Origin: an uncultured Clostridia bacterium
Lineage (GTDB): Bacteria > Bacillota > Clostridia > Christensenellales > Borkfalkiaceae
NCBI GenBank assembly: GCA_934254825.1
Contig: CAKQMB010000014.1
Span: 6,188 to 70,187, forward strand
Length of the DNA: 64,000 nucleotides
Direction: 5' to 3'
Shown here: positions 42,773 to 51,414 of the stretch, in pieces
How the letters are laid out: every line of letters begins with the position of its first letter
How positions within the stretch are numbered: the stretch's first letter is position 1
Notes under the pieces: model-generated
Told to the model about the DNA's origin: nothing
The model's input: the letters and a program-made list of their open reading frames with translations, nothing else
The model's database searches: none
Made by a program: the position numbers and the translations under genes

Positions 42773-43600
42773 ATGGATAAAAAAATACTTACCGTGCAGG
42801 ATATTTCCTGCGTAGGGCAATGTTCGCTTACCGTAGCGATGCCGATAATTTCCGCTTGCGGAATAGAAACGTGCATTTTGCCGTCCGCCGTGCTTTCCAC
42901 TCATACTGGCGGTTTCACGGGTTACACATTCAGAGATTTAACGGACGATATGCCGCTTATCGCCAAGCACTGGCTTAAAGAGGGTATATCTTTCGACGCG
43001 TTATATACGGGCTATCTCGGAAGCGAAAAACAGATAGATTATGTTAAGGATATACAAAAATCTTTAATAAAGAAAGGTGGAATAACGATTGTCGATCCCG
43101 CCTGCGCGGACAACGGCAAGCTTTATTACGGTTTCGACGAAAATTTCGTTAAGAAAATGGCTTCATTAATTGCCGTGGCGGACGTGGCTTTGCCTAATAT
43201 CACCGAAGCGTCCATGCTTACGGGCGAGGAGTACAAAACGATTTACGACGAAAACTATATCGAACGCCTGACAGATAAAATTCTCGCGCTCGGCGCAAAG
43301 TCGATTGTTCTTACGGGCGTAAGTTACGACGAAAATTCCACTGGGGTTTACGTCAAGACCCGCGACGGCGAAAGGTATTACTATAAACACGAGAAAATTT
43401 CGGGCGGTTTCCACGGTACGGGCGACGTTTACGCTTCGGCGTTTTCGGGGATGCTTTTAAACGGAAAAACGATTTATAAATCTGCCGAAATCGCCGCCGA
43501 TTTCACTCTTTCGGCGATAAAAAACACCGTAGGCGATCCGACTCACCGTTACGGCGTGAAATTCGAAAAAGAACTCGGGTTTTTAACAAAACAAGTCTGA
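42773..43600 (+). CDS. pdxK: pyridoxal/pyridoxamine kinase family protein
   Basis: 275 residues of the PfkB-like/ribokinase fold. N-terminal VQDISCVGQCSLTVAMPIISACGIETCILPSAVLSTHTG is the pyridoxal-kinase pattern; PNITEASMLTG and the anion-hole block GGFHGTGDVYASAFSG with catalytic Asp follow. It would phosphorylate pyridoxal, pyridoxine or pyridoxamine to feed PLP salvage; a hydroxymethylpyrimidine kinase role is less likely. The ribosome binding site is poor. Confidence 0.88.
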   Translation: MDKKILTVQDISCVGQCSLTVAMPIISACGIETCILPSAVLSTHTGGFTGYTFRDLTDDMPLIAKHWLKEGISFDALYTGYLGSEKQIDYVKDIQKSLIKKGGITIVDPACADNGKLYYGFDENFVKKMASLIAVADVALPNITEASMLTGEEYKTIYDENYIERLTDKILALGAKSIVLTGVSYDENSTGVYVKTRDGERYYYKHEKISGGFHGTGDVYASAFSGMLLNGKTIYKSAEIAADFTLSAIKNTVGDPTHRYGVKFEKELGFLTKQV

Positions 43601-43632
43601 AATCCGCGATATAAAAAATCAGCGATATAAAA
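43601..43632 (+). repeat. 16-bp tandem duplication after the kinase stop codon
   Basis: AATC(c/a)GCGATATAAAA occurs at 43601-43616 and 43617-43632 with one difference, immediately after the TGA of the pyridoxal kinase gene. Confidence 0.9.
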
Positions 43633-43732
43633 TAACTCTTATTTTTAACGCGATACAAAAAGTCAACATTAAAAAGTACGATACGGAAAATCGTTTACAT
43701 AACATACATAACAAATTTTCGGTGTGTTTCAA

Positions 43733-45118
43733 ATGAAGAAAAATTTCGAAATGAATATGTGCGAGGGGAAAATACTCGGTAAACTTATCGTTTACGCCCT
43801 TCCTCTCGTGTGTACGAACGTGCTTCAACTTTTGTTCAACGCTGCGGACGTTGCCGTTCTCGGAATATTCGTAAACGACGACGCCGTTGCGGCGGTCGGA
43901 GCAACGGGCGCGCTTATAAATCTTATAATAGGTCTGTTCGTCGGTCTTTCGGTCGGCGCAAACGTTCTCGTCGCGCGGTTTGCGGGCGAAAAGAATATGG
44001 ACGCCGCGCATAAAACGGTCGGCACGTCGGTTATAGTCAGCCTTATCACGGGCGTTGTTCTCGCGTTTATAGGTTTCTTTTTCGCGAGAACGTTCCTCGA
44101 ATGGACGGATTGCGATCCCGACGTTCTGGATATGGCAACGAAGTATTTGCAGATTTATTTTATCGGCATGCCGATAATGATGCTGTATAACTTCTGTGCT
44201 TCGATTTTAAGGGCGGTGGGAGACACGATGCGCCCGCTTATATTTCTTATAATAGGCGGCGTGATTAACGTTATCCTCAATATATTTTTCGTTGCGGTTC
44301 TCGATAAAACGGTGGAAGGCGTTGCGATAGCCACGGTCACGTCTCAGGGTATTTCGGCGGTTTTGTCGATAATAGTGCTTCTGAAAAGCGACGGCTACGG
44401 CAAACTCGACTTAAAGAAACTGAAAATATACCTTCCCGAACTCAAAGAAATGACGAAAATCGGTCTTCCCGCAGGTTTGCAGGGTTGCGTATTTTCGATT
44501 TCCAACGTTGTAATTCAGTCCACGATAAATTCGTTTGCGAAAAAATATATGACGGCAAATACGATCGCGAGTCAGTTCGACGGGTTTATTTATAACGCGA
44601 TGAACGCTATCGCGCTTGCGTGCCTGGCGTTTGTCAGTCAGAACCTCGGCGCGAAAAAAATCGACAGGGTAAGAACGGTTGTAAGGGAGTCGACCGCGCT
44701 CGTAACGGTCGTCGGGCTTATCATCGGCGGAATAATAATATTGTTTTCCGAGCCGCTTTGCAGGATTATGACAAAGGACGAGGAGATAATAAAAATCGCT
44801 CAGCTCAGACTTTATATAATGGCTTCTACCTATTTCACTTGCGGAATAATGGACGTTTTGAGCAACTGCATGAGAGGTTTGGGAAAATCTTTCACGGCAA
44901 TGATCGTAAGTCTGTCGGGAAGTTGTCTGTTCAGAATAGTCTGGCTTAAAACGGTTTATCTTTTAAATCCCGTTATAGAAATGGTTTACATAGTTTACCC
45001 GATAAGCTGGGTTTTAACTATCGGCGTTTATATGATAATGTATTTCCCGACGCTTAAATCCGTGAAAAAGCATATCGCGGCGGTGCAGGACGACGTTCCG
45101 GCGGAAAATCCGTCGTAA
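43733..45118 (+). CDS. MATE-family multidrug/cation antiporter
   Basis: About 461 residues, twelve membrane helices in two related halves (LGKLIVYALPLVCTNVLQLLFNAADVAVLG; MTKIGLPAGLQGCVFSISNVVIQSTIN). This is the NorM/DinF-type MATE fold, exporting cationic drugs with Na+ or H+. The ATG at 43733 is chosen; a GTG three codons earlier (43724) is possible as no strong binding site favours either. Confidence 0.92.
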   Translation: MKKNFEMNMCEGKILGKLIVYALPLVCTNVLQLLFNAADVAVLGIFVNDDAVAAVGATGALINLIIGLFVGLSVGANVLVARFAGEKNMDAAHKTVGTSVIVSLITGVVLAFIGFFFARTFLEWTDCDPDVLDMATKYLQIYFIGMPIMMLYNFCASILRAVGDTMRPLIFLIIGGVINVILNIFFVAVLDKTVEGVAIATVTSQGISAVLSIIVLLKSDGYGKLDLKKLKIYLPELKEMTKIGLPAGLQGCVFSISNVVIQSTINSFAKKYMTANTIASQFDGFIYNAMNAIALACLAFVSQNLGAKKIDRVRTVVRESTALVTVVGLIIGGIIILFSEPLCRIMTKDEEIIKIAQLRLYIMASTYFTCGIMDVLSNCMRGLGKSFTAMIVSLSGSCLFRIVWLKTVYLLNPVIEMVYIVYPISWVLTIGVYMIMYFPTLKSVKKHIAAVQDDVPAENPS

Positions 45119-45172
45119 GCCGCGAGATAATAAACAATAAGGAAAAAACGGAGAAATCCGAAGAGGTGACAA

Positions 45173-46060
45173 ATGAAATATCACGTTTTATACAACCCCA
45201 AAGCAGGAAACGGTACGGGTGAAACCGAAACCAAAAACATCGAAAAGTTTTTGTCGGGCGAAGAAGTCGTTTATTACGACGTTACTTTAAACGATACGGC
45301 AGAGCTTATATCGAAAATACCGCTCGGCGACAAAATCGCGATATCGGGCGGCGACGGAACGCTCAATCGTTTTGTCAACGACACAAAAGACATAAAGCTT
45401 AATCACGACGTTTATTATTTCGCGACGGGAAGCGGTAACGATTTTATCCACGATCTCGGCGGAAACAAAGGCGATAAGCCCGTCCTTATCAACGAGTACA
45501 TAAAAGATCTGCCGGAAGTTACGGTAAACGGCAAAACGTATAAGTTTATAAACGGCGTCGGTTACGGCATCGACGGCTATTGCTGCGAGGTCGGCGATAA
45601 ACTTCGCGAAAAATCGGATAAACCCGTAAACTATGCGGGCATTGCGATTAAAGGACTTTTGTTCCATTTCAAACCGAGAAACGCCGAAATCGAAGTGGAC
45701 GGCAAAAAATATACGTTCAAAAAAGTATGGCTCGCGCCCACGATGCACGGCAGATTTTACGGCGGCGGAATGAACATAACGCCCGAGCAGAACAGGCTCG
45801 ACAGCGAAACCGAAACGTGCGGAGTTTTATACGGTTCGGGCAAACTCAAAACGCTTATCGTGTTCCCGTCCATATTCAAAGGCGAACACGTCAAGCATAC
45901 CGAAATGTTCGCGCCCCTTTCGGGAAACAACATAACCGTCAAATTCGACAAGCCCACCGCGGTTCAGATTGACGGCGAAACCATTCTCGGCGTAACCGAA
46001 TATTCGATAGCTTCGAGAGCCGTTGTTAAAGCGAGAAACGCCGAAGAAGAAGTCGGCTGA
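45173..46060 (+). CDS. diacylglycerol kinase-family lipid kinase
   Basis: 295 residues. DAGK catalytic motifs: YNPKAGNGTG near the N-terminus, ISGGDGTLNRFVND (~59-72) and FATGSGNDFIHDLG. The rest is the beta-sandwich domain of YegS/DgkB-like soluble lipid kinases. It phosphorylates diacylglycerol or a related lipid at the membrane. GAGGTGA precedes the ATG. Confidence 0.92.
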   Translation: MKYHVLYNPKAGNGTGETETKNIEKFLSGEEVVYYDVTLNDTAELISKIPLGDKIAISGGDGTLNRFVNDTKDIKLNHDVYYFATGSGNDFIHDLGGNKGDKPVLINEYIKDLPEVTVNGKTYKFINGVGYGIDGYCCEVGDKLREKSDKPVNYAGIAIKGLLFHFKPRNAEIEVDGKKYTFKKVWLAPTMHGRFYGGGMNITPEQNRLDSETETCGVLYGSGKLKTLIVFPSIFKGEHVKHTEMFAPLSGNNITVKFDKPTAVQIDGETILGVTEYSIASRAVVKARNAEEEVG

Positions 46061-46154
46061 GCGGGTTTTAAACGATACGCGGGATAAAAATCCCGTTAAT
46101 TGCGAAAAATATCGGGATATTTGTTAAAATTTTCAAAATATTTGGCAAAACCCC

Positions 46155-46183
46155 TTGAAAAAATTCGCGTAATAGTATACAAT
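46155..46183 (+). promoter_or_regulatory. promoter of the small P-loop gene
   Basis: TTGAAA (46155-46160), 17-bp spacer, TACAAT (46178-46183), 60 bases before the ATG at 46243. Confidence 0.65.
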
Positions 46184-46242
46184 GTATATAAGCAGGGGAA
46201 GATTACTTCTTTCCCGCATAAGAAAAAACGGAGGAACGTTTT

Positions 46243-46641
46243 ATGATAAAACTTATTTACGGCCCCAAGGGCTTCGGCAAAACAAAAATCATAATGGACG
46301 ACATCAACGCCGCCGCAAAAGACGCGAAAGGCAACGTCGTTTTTATAACCGACAAATCCATTTGCTCGGTTTCGATAGACATTAACGTCAGATGCGTTTA
46401 TACCGAAGAATACGGTATTTCGTCGGTAGAGGAGCTTAAAGGTTTCATTATGGGTCTCGTTGCGGGCAACAGCGATATTGAACAGATTTTCATTGACGGA
46501 ATTCTGAGAATCGCGAACTGCAAGCTCGCCGAACTCGAAGATCTCTTTGCCGCTATCAAAAAGGTTGACGGAGTTAAATTCGAAATGACCGTCAGCGCGG
46601 ACAAGGCAGACCTTCCCAAATTTATGCTCGAATACGTTTAA
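46243..46641 (+). CDS. minimal P-loop ATP-binding protein
   Basis: 132 residues. Walker A YGPKGFGKTKI (residues 6-16) opens the protein and a Walker B-like IEQIFIDGI lies near residue 86. There is no signature for GTPases or ABC proteins and it is far shorter than typical P-loop enzymes. Similar small proteins in Clostridia have been loosely labelled PilT-like; function unknown. It has its own promoter and terminator, so it is monocistronic. CGGAGG precedes the ATG. Confidence 0.75.
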   Translation: MIKLIYGPKGFGKTKIIMDDINAAAKDAKGNVVFITDKSICSVSIDINVRCVYTEEYGISSVEELKGFIMGLVAGNSDIEQIFIDGILRIANCKLAELEDLFAAIKKVDGVKFEMTVSADKADLPKFMLEYV

Positions 46642-46660
46642 TATTCAAAAGTAATTAAAG

Positions 46661-46696
46661 CGGAGTTTTCGGGTTGACCGAGGACTCCGTTTTTTT
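46661..46696 (+). terminator. terminator of the P-loop gene
   Basis: Stem CGGAGT (46661-46666) with ACTCCG (46684-46689), then seven T. Confidence 0.8.
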
Positions 46697-46760
46697 GGAT
46701 GTCGCGACGGAAACGGGAAAAATTTTCGTTATGCTCGTCCGACATAAAAGGAAAATAAAA

Positions 46761-47486
46761 ATGGAAAAAGAAAAGAAAAACGTAACGGCGGACGTTCCCG
46801 AAAAAAACAGTGCGGAAGCGCAGAGCGTGAAGATTTATCCCGACATTGCTTTCAACAGAAAAGAACGCCGCAAATCTCTTATTTACGGCGCGCTTCTGGT
46901 CGTTTTGATGGGCGGCATGGGCGCAAGCATATTCATTCAGGGCTTAAATAATCCCGAAACCGGCACAATGGGTTATCTTATGGGCGCGATAATGCTTATT
47001 TTCGTGGTGATATTCTTGTCGATGATTCCTTCGTCGTTCAAGCAGTACCCTGTGGACGGCAAGCCGATTATCGAGATATTCCCTAAGGAGATCGTAATAA
47101 ACGGCGAACGCAGGAAAATTTCGGACGTTCTGGAAGTAAGGCTCACGATAACTCTCGATTCGGTTGGCAACAAGGAAGAAAACGAGAAATTCGTCAATTC
47201 GCTTCTGGACAAAGAACCCGAAAGCCATATAACGGGCAATATCGATTTTGCCGTTAAGCATATCGGCAAAAAAGGCGAAACTTCCAAAACGCTTTACACG
47301 ACTGTTGCCGACTCTTACGAGGCTCTCGTCGCGTTGTATCAGGCGGGTATCAGGCATTACAGCATAGTGTATTCGCTTAAAAAAATCGCGAAGGTTTCCC
47401 GTTACAACTTAGGCGAAACTTTAACGGAAGACGGAACGAAGCTTTCGGAACTCTCCAAAAAGGACAGACTGAAACAGCTGTTCTGA
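46761..47486 (+). CDS. membrane protein with two helices and a PH-like cytoplasmic domain
   Basis: 241 residues. A charged N-terminus, two adjacent membrane helices (LIYGALLVVLMGGMGASIFI; YLMGAIMLIFVVIFLSMI), then a soluble domain starting IIEIFPKEIVINGERRKISDVLEVRLTIT, a strand pattern like bacterial PH domains of YdbT/DUF304 type. I chose the ATG at 46761 (AAAGGA upstream); a TTG far upstream would overlap the terminator of the preceding gene. Function unknown. A protein of the same plan follows. Confidence 0.68.
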   Translation: MEKEKKNVTADVPEKNSAEAQSVKIYPDIAFNRKERRKSLIYGALLVVLMGGMGASIFIQGLNNPETGTMGYLMGAIMLIFVVIFLSMIPSSFKQYPVDGKPIIEIFPKEIVINGERRKISDVLEVRLTITLDSVGNKEENEKFVNSLLDKEPESHITGNIDFAVKHIGKKGETSKTLYTTVADSYEALVALYQAGIRHYSIVYSLKKIAKVSRYNLGETLTEDGTKLSELSKKDRLKQLF

Positions 47487-47508
47487 TATAATTTATTAAA
47501 AACAGACT

Positions 47509-47542
47509 ACAATCCTATTCTTTCGGATAGGGTTGTTTTTTT
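47509..47542 (+). terminator. terminator
   Basis: Stem ACAATCCTAT (47509-47518) with ATAGGGTTGT (47527-47536, one G-U), then a T tract. Confidence 0.85.
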
Positions 47543-47653
47543 GTGTGATTTTTCGGTTTTACGAAAAGTTTACATTTATTTTACAAAAAAACGGTAGCGC
47601 GGTTTGACGGAAATCTTTATAATCAGAAGCAAATAAATTTTGGAGTTTTAACG

Positions 47654-48127
47654 ATGCAGGATAAAAAAACGGATGAAGATTTCAAACGCATAGGGTATAA
47701 AATTTCTTTTTCGGCTTGGGTTTTATTTGCGGGAAGTATAATATCGCTTATTATCGCGATCTGTATATTTTTTTCGGAGCAGGGCAATTATATTGCGTAC
47801 GTTGCGATTTTTTCATTGCTTGCCGTTATCTTTTTTGTTTCGTTCGTTATAGAGAAAAAGAGACCCGAGGTCGTCGTTTATTTATCGGATACAAGTTTGA
47901 AGATATACGAGGGGTTTAAATGGAAAACCATAGCGATTGACGATATCGACTATGTCGATTACAGGTTAAACGTCTTAAAGAAAACTCAATCGATATTGTT
48001 TGACGCGGGGTGTCTGATTATAGAAAGTAAAACCAAAAAATTTGCCGTCAGAGATATCGAGTATGTAAGAGATTGTTACGAAAAAATCGTAGAAGCGAAG
48101 AAAACCCATACGACCGATAAGGCGTAA
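47654..48127 (+). CDS. membrane protein with two helices and a short PH-like domain
   Basis: 157 residues. Two membrane helices (ISFSAWVLFAGSIISLIIAICIFF; YIAYVAIFSLLAVIFFVSFVI) then VVVYLSDTSLKIYEGFKWKTIAIDDIDYVDYR, again like a bacterial PH domain. The plan resembles the protein encoded at 46761 but with little direct similarity. GGAG lies before the ATG. Function unknown. Confidence 0.68.
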   Translation: MQDKKTDEDFKRIGYKISFSAWVLFAGSIISLIIAICIFFSEQGNYIAYVAIFSLLAVIFFVSFVIEKKRPEVVVYLSDTSLKIYEGFKWKTIAIDDIDYVDYRLNVLKKTQSILFDAGCLIIESKTKKFAVRDIEYVRDCYEKIVEAKKTHTTDKA

Positions 48128-48181
48128 ACGGCAGGGGCTTTTCAATCGATTGCCCGCTGGTAATAACGATTGATTTTGTTA

Positions 48182-48199
48182 ATTGCGTTCGAACGCAAT
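48182..48199. repeat. perfect 18-bp palindrome
   Basis: ATTGCGTTCGAACGCAAT reads the same on both strands, in the gap after the membrane-protein gene. It could be a protein-binding site or a short RNA hairpin. Confidence 0.6.
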
Positions 48200-48239
48200 C
48201 ACCTGTGGCTAAAAACAGCTTATTTGTCGGCTTTGCCGC

Positions 48240-48268
48240 AACCTTCTTCTTTCGGAGAAGGTTTTTTT
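48240..48268 (+). terminator. terminator upstream of the AbrB-type gene
   Basis: Stem AACCTTCT (48240-48247) with AGAAGGTT (48256-48263), then seven T. The sequence before it (GGCTTTGCCGCAACCTTC) resembles the right end of the element at 51415-51591. Confidence 0.82.
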
Positions 48269-48298
48269 ATCGTTTTTTCTTTTTTTGTCCGTATTTAT

Positions 48299-48327
48299 TT
48301 GACATTTTTTGCGTCGGGCGGTATAAT
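48299..48327 (+). promoter_or_regulatory. perfect-consensus promoter of the AbrB-type operon
   Basis: TTGACA (48299-48304), 17-bp spacer, TATAAT (48322-48327): full consensus. Three imperfect 9-bp direct repeats TATGAnnAn follow directly (48335-48361), in the position of an operator. Confidence 0.9.
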
Positions 48328-48335
48328 CGACGGGT

Positions 48336-48389
48336 ATGAATAGTATGAAAAGTATGACAAAACTTGCGCGGGGTGACGGATATGCCTAA
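48336..48389 (+). CDS. possible leader peptide rich in Met
   Basis: A 17-codon frame MNSMKSMTKLARGDGYA starts about two bases after the predicted transcription start and ends inside the AbrB gene start in another frame. Its three Met codons come from the 9-bp repeats. It may be a leaderless coupling peptide or a by-product of operator repeats. Confidence 0.25.
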   Translation: MNSMKSMTKLARGDGYA

Positions 48390-48621
48390 GGGTAAACAAA
48401 TTCTCGCTAAAAACGCCGAAAAAAGAGTTTTCGGAACGGCAAAAGTCGGGGAAAAAGGGCAGATAGTTATCCCTAAGGAAGCGAGAGAAGCTTTCGGAAT
48501 TTCTTCGGGAGACACGATGCTCATTTTCGGCGACGTTTCGTGCGGAATAGTAATCACAAAACTCGACGTTTTAAACAAAACGGCAGACGAAATCATAGAA
48601 AAAATAAAGGAAAACAAATAG
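48382..48621 (+). CDS. AbrB/SpoVT-family transcription regulator
   Basis: 79 residues with the swapped-hairpin AbrB signature GTAKVGEKGQIVIPKEAREAFGISSGDTML (~20-49). Such proteins bind DNA as dimers or tetramers, or act as antitoxins. GGGGTGA fits the ATG at 48382; an upstream TTG is rejected. It is co-transcribed with the PLP enzyme behind it and probably regulates its own consensus promoter, perhaps through the direct repeats just downstream of it. Confidence 0.85.
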   Translation: MPKGKQILAKNAEKRVFGTAKVGEKGQIVIPKEAREAFGISSGDTMLIFGDVSCGIVITKLDVLNKTADEIIEKIKENK

Positions 48622-48623
48622 AA

Positions 48624-49904
48624 ATGAACATTCTTAACGCTTATAAGGAACTCGGAATTTCGGACGAGGTTTATTCTTTCGGCGAAAAAATACTCGATTC
48701 GTTAAAAGAAAGATTTGAAAAGATAGACAAAATCGCGGAGTATAACCAGTGCAAGGTTCTTTCCGCAATGAAGAAAAACAGGGTTGACGCCGCGTGTTTC
48801 GCCGCTTCCACGGGATATGGCTATAACGACCTCGGAAGAGACAAAATCGAAAAGGTTTACGCCGATACCTTCCACACCGAAGCCGCACTTGTCCGCCCGC
48901 AGATAGTTTGCGGAACTCACGCTTTAACGGTCGCGCTTTCGGCAAATCTGCTCCCCGGCGACGAGCTTTTGTCGCCCGTCGGCAAGCCTTACGACACGCT
49001 CGAAGAGGTTATCGGCATAAGGGAAAGCAAATGCTCGCTGAAAGAGTACGGCGTTTCGTATAAACAGGTCGATCTTCTTCCCGACGGAACGTTCGATTAC
49101 GACAATATCGCCCGCGCTATCGGCGAAAAAACCAAACTCGTGACGATACAGAGAAGCAAAGGCTACCAGACCCGCCCGACATTTTCGGTCAGACAGATAG
49201 GCGAGCTTATAGCGTTTGTCAAGAAAATAAAGCCCGACGTCATCGTTATGGTAGATAACTGTTACGGAGAATTCGTAGAGGAAATCGAGCCGTCGGACGT
49301 CGGCGCGGATATGACGGTCGGCTCGCTCATCAAAAATCCGGGCGGCGGCTTGGCTCCCGTCGGCGGATATATTTGCGGCACGAAGGAATGTGTGGACAGA
49401 TGCGCATACAGGCTTTCGGCTCCGGGCTTGGGACAGGAAGTCGGCGCGAGTCTCGGCGTTATGCAGAGTTTTTATCAGGGATTTTTCCTTGCTCCCACCG
49501 TCGTTGCGGGCGCGGAAAAAGGCGCGATTTTCGCCGCCGAAGTTTATGAAAGGCTTGGTTTCAAGGTGTTCCCTTCGGCGAAAGAAGAACGCCACGATAT
49601 AATTCAGGCTGTCGAACTCGGCAGTAAAGAGGGTATGATAGCGTTCTGCAAGGGAATTCAGGCTTCCGCTCCCGTCGACAGCTATGTAACGCCTATCCCG
49701 TGGGAAATGCCCGGGTACGAAAGCGAAGTTATTATGGCGGCGGGCGCGTTCATTCAGGGTTCGTCCATCGAGCTTTCCGCCGACGGACCGATCAGAGAGC
49801 CTTACGCGGTATTCTTTCAGGGCGGGCTGACATGGTACCACGCGAAAATCGGCATACTCACTTCTTTGCAGGAAATGCTCAACGCAAATCTCGTAAAACT
49901 TTAA
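48624..49904 (+). CDS. PF06838-type PLP enzyme ('aluminium resistance' / methionine-gamma-lyase-like)
   Basis: 426 residues. Family blocks: HFTEAAL-like TFHTEAALVRPQIVCGTHALTVALSANLLPGDELLSPVGKPYDTLEEVIG, the PLP-Lys region MTVGSLIKNPGGGLAPVGGYI, and APGLGQEVGAS. Members are annotated methionine gamma-lyase family or aluminium-resistance proteins; the true reaction is unsettled, probably a C-S or C-O lyase on an amino acid. The ATG at 48624 gives the normal N-terminus; earlier in-frame ATGs lie inside the AbrB gene. Operon with the regulator and the following transporter. Confidence 0.87.
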   Translation: MNILNAYKELGISDEVYSFGEKILDSLKERFEKIDKIAEYNQCKVLSAMKKNRVDAACFAASTGYGYNDLGRDKIEKVYADTFHTEAALVRPQIVCGTHALTVALSANLLPGDELLSPVGKPYDTLEEVIGIRESKCSLKEYGVSYKQVDLLPDGTFDYDNIARAIGEKTKLVTIQRSKGYQTRPTFSVRQIGELIAFVKKIKPDVIVMVDNCYGEFVEEIEPSDVGADMTVGSLIKNPGGGLAPVGGYICGTKECVDRCAYRLSAPGLGQEVGASLGVMQSFYQGFFLAPTVVAGAEKGAIFAAEVYERLGFKVFPSAKEERHDIIQAVELGSKEGMIAFCKGIQASAPVDSYVTPIPWEMPGYESEVIMAAGAFIQGSSIELSADGPIREPYAVFFQGGLTWYHAKIGILTSLQEMLNANLVKL

Positions 49905-49937
49905 TAACAAATAATATATAACGGAGAACAAAAGATA

Positions 49938-50858
49938 ATGTGGTTTATTCTCGCGCTTATCGCGCTCGTGTGTTGGAGCGGTTCCGATCTTTTTTCGAAA
50001 ATCGGTTCCAAACCCGACGATAAATACAGTCAATGGAAAATGGTCGTTGCGGTAGGTCTCGTAATGGGCATTCACGCAATCGTCGAAATAGTATTTTTCA
50101 AAGTGCCGTTTTCTTTCGAGGCGATGTGGACTTATCTTCCCGCGTCGTTATGCTATATTTCCTCGATGTTTATCGGGTACATAGGTTTAAGGTATATCGA
50201 ACTTTCGATTTCTTCGCCGATATGCAACACGTCGGGAGCGGTGGCTTCGCTTTTCCTTATTATATTTTTCACGGACAGAGCGGGGATAGAGAGCAACACT
50301 CAACTCGTTATGACTATAATAGGTATAGTCGTGTGCGCGCTCGGCGTAACAGGTCTCGGCTTTGCCGAAATGAGTGAGGACGACGAGATAAGGGCGCGCA
50401 GACAGGAGACTGCGAACGTTAAATACAGCAAAAGCTGGATCGCTCTCGCAATTCCCGTGATATACTGTTTTATCGACGCGGCGGGAACCGTTGCCGACTC
50501 CTTTATTCTCGACGTGCTTGACGAGGACGTCGCGAACGTTGCTTATGAGCTTACTTTTCTTCTTTGCGGAATAGTCGCCGCCGTATACGCGTTTATAATA
50601 AAGAAAGACAAGCCGACGGTCAAGCGTGAAGCTCCGAAGATCGTCGGGGCGATCAGCGAAACGGCGGGTCAGCTGGCTTACATAACCGCTATTGCGGCAA
50701 ACACCGTAGCCGCCGCGCCTATCGTATCGTGTTACTGCGTACTTTCGGTCGTATGGAGCGCGATATTCCTTAAAGAAAGATTATCCCGGAAACATTACGC
50801 GGCGATAGCCATAACCGTTGTCGGCATTGCGCTTCTCGGAATTTTCGGCGGAGAATAA
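49938..50858 (+). CDS. EamA/DMT-family transporter
   Basis: 306 residues, ten membrane helices in two EamA-type halves (FILALIALVCWSGSDLFSKIG; IVSCYCVLSVVWSAIFLKERLSRKHYAAIAITVVGIALLGIF). Such proteins export amino acids or metabolites. It follows the PLP enzyme by 33 bases, with GGAGA before the ATG, so it may carry that enzyme's substrate or product; inference only. Confidence 0.88.
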   Translation: MWFILALIALVCWSGSDLFSKIGSKPDDKYSQWKMVVAVGLVMGIHAIVEIVFFKVPFSFEAMWTYLPASLCYISSMFIGYIGLRYIELSISSPICNTSGAVASLFLIIFFTDRAGIESNTQLVMTIIGIVVCALGVTGLGFAEMSEDDEIRARRQETANVKYSKSWIALAIPVIYCFIDAAGTVADSFILDVLDEDVANVAYELTFLLCGIVAAVYAFIIKKDKPTVKREAPKIVGAISETAGQLAYITAIAANTVAAAPIVSCYCVLSVVWSAIFLKERLSRKHYAAIAITVVGIALLGIFGGE

Positions 50859-50870
50859 GAGGTGAATTTT

Positions 50871-51266
50871 ATGGTTAAAAAGATAATTGCATTGTTTTTT
50901 GCCTCTCTCGTTCCGGTTTTTACGTTCGGCTGCGCGACGAGCGTAGGCGTAACAGAGAAGACTTACAGAAAAAACGGAGTGACCGGCGTTTCGGTTTCTT
51001 ATAAGAAACTGAACGAGAGAAAAAGCTATACGATAGTCGTCGGCGAAGGCGAAAGAACGGCAGTCGAGATCGAAATCGTAAGCAAAAGCGGAAATCTTTC
51101 GCTTACTATCGGACGTATCGGTTACGCCGCGGATTACAGCGGGCATGACCTCGAAACGGGAAGTTTTACCGTTTATTTAAACGAAGCGGGAACTTACGAT
51201 ATGATATTTTTGGCGAAAGACCATGAAGGAAGTTTCAAAGCGGAGTATTATGTCAGCCAAGAATAA
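50871..51266 (+). CDS. small lipoprotein of unknown function
   Basis: 131 residues. Signal peptide with lipobox TFGC (Cys near 22), then a beta-rich domain (SYTIVVGEGERTAVEIEIVSKSGNLSLTIG, FTVYLNEAGTYDMIFLAKDHEGSFKAEYYV) that looks like a small beta sandwich. AGAGG sits nine bases before the ATG at 50871; a GTG at 50862 is too close to it. Last gene of the AbrB operon. I know no family name for it. Confidence 0.7.
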   Translation: MVKKIIALFFASLVPVFTFGCATSVGVTEKTYRKNGVTGVSVSYKKLNERKSYTIVVGEGERTAVEIEIVSKSGNLSLTIGRIGYAADYSGHDLETGSFTVYLNEAGTYDMIFLAKDHEGSFKAEYYVSQE

Positions 51267-51301
51267 ACAAGTGAGGGCTATAAAAAAACAATAAAATAAA
51301 G

Positions 51302-51345
51302 AAAGGCTGCAAATCTGTCCGAAAAGATGGAAATGCAGTCTTTTT
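51302..51345 (+). terminator. terminator of the AbrB-EamA operon
   Basis: Stem AAAGGCTGCA (51302-51311) with TGCAGTCTTT (51334-51343, one G-U), then T residues. Confidence 0.8.
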
Positions 51346-51414
51346 ACTGAAAAAAGCCCGATAAACGGCTTCCCCTGACAGAGAAACATTTTTCAAGGCG
51401 TTAAAAGCTTATTT

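Noticed and set aside
48924..50075. 383-codon minus-strand open frame opposite the PLP enzyme gene
   Set aside because: Antisense shadow with low-complexity Arg-rich product.
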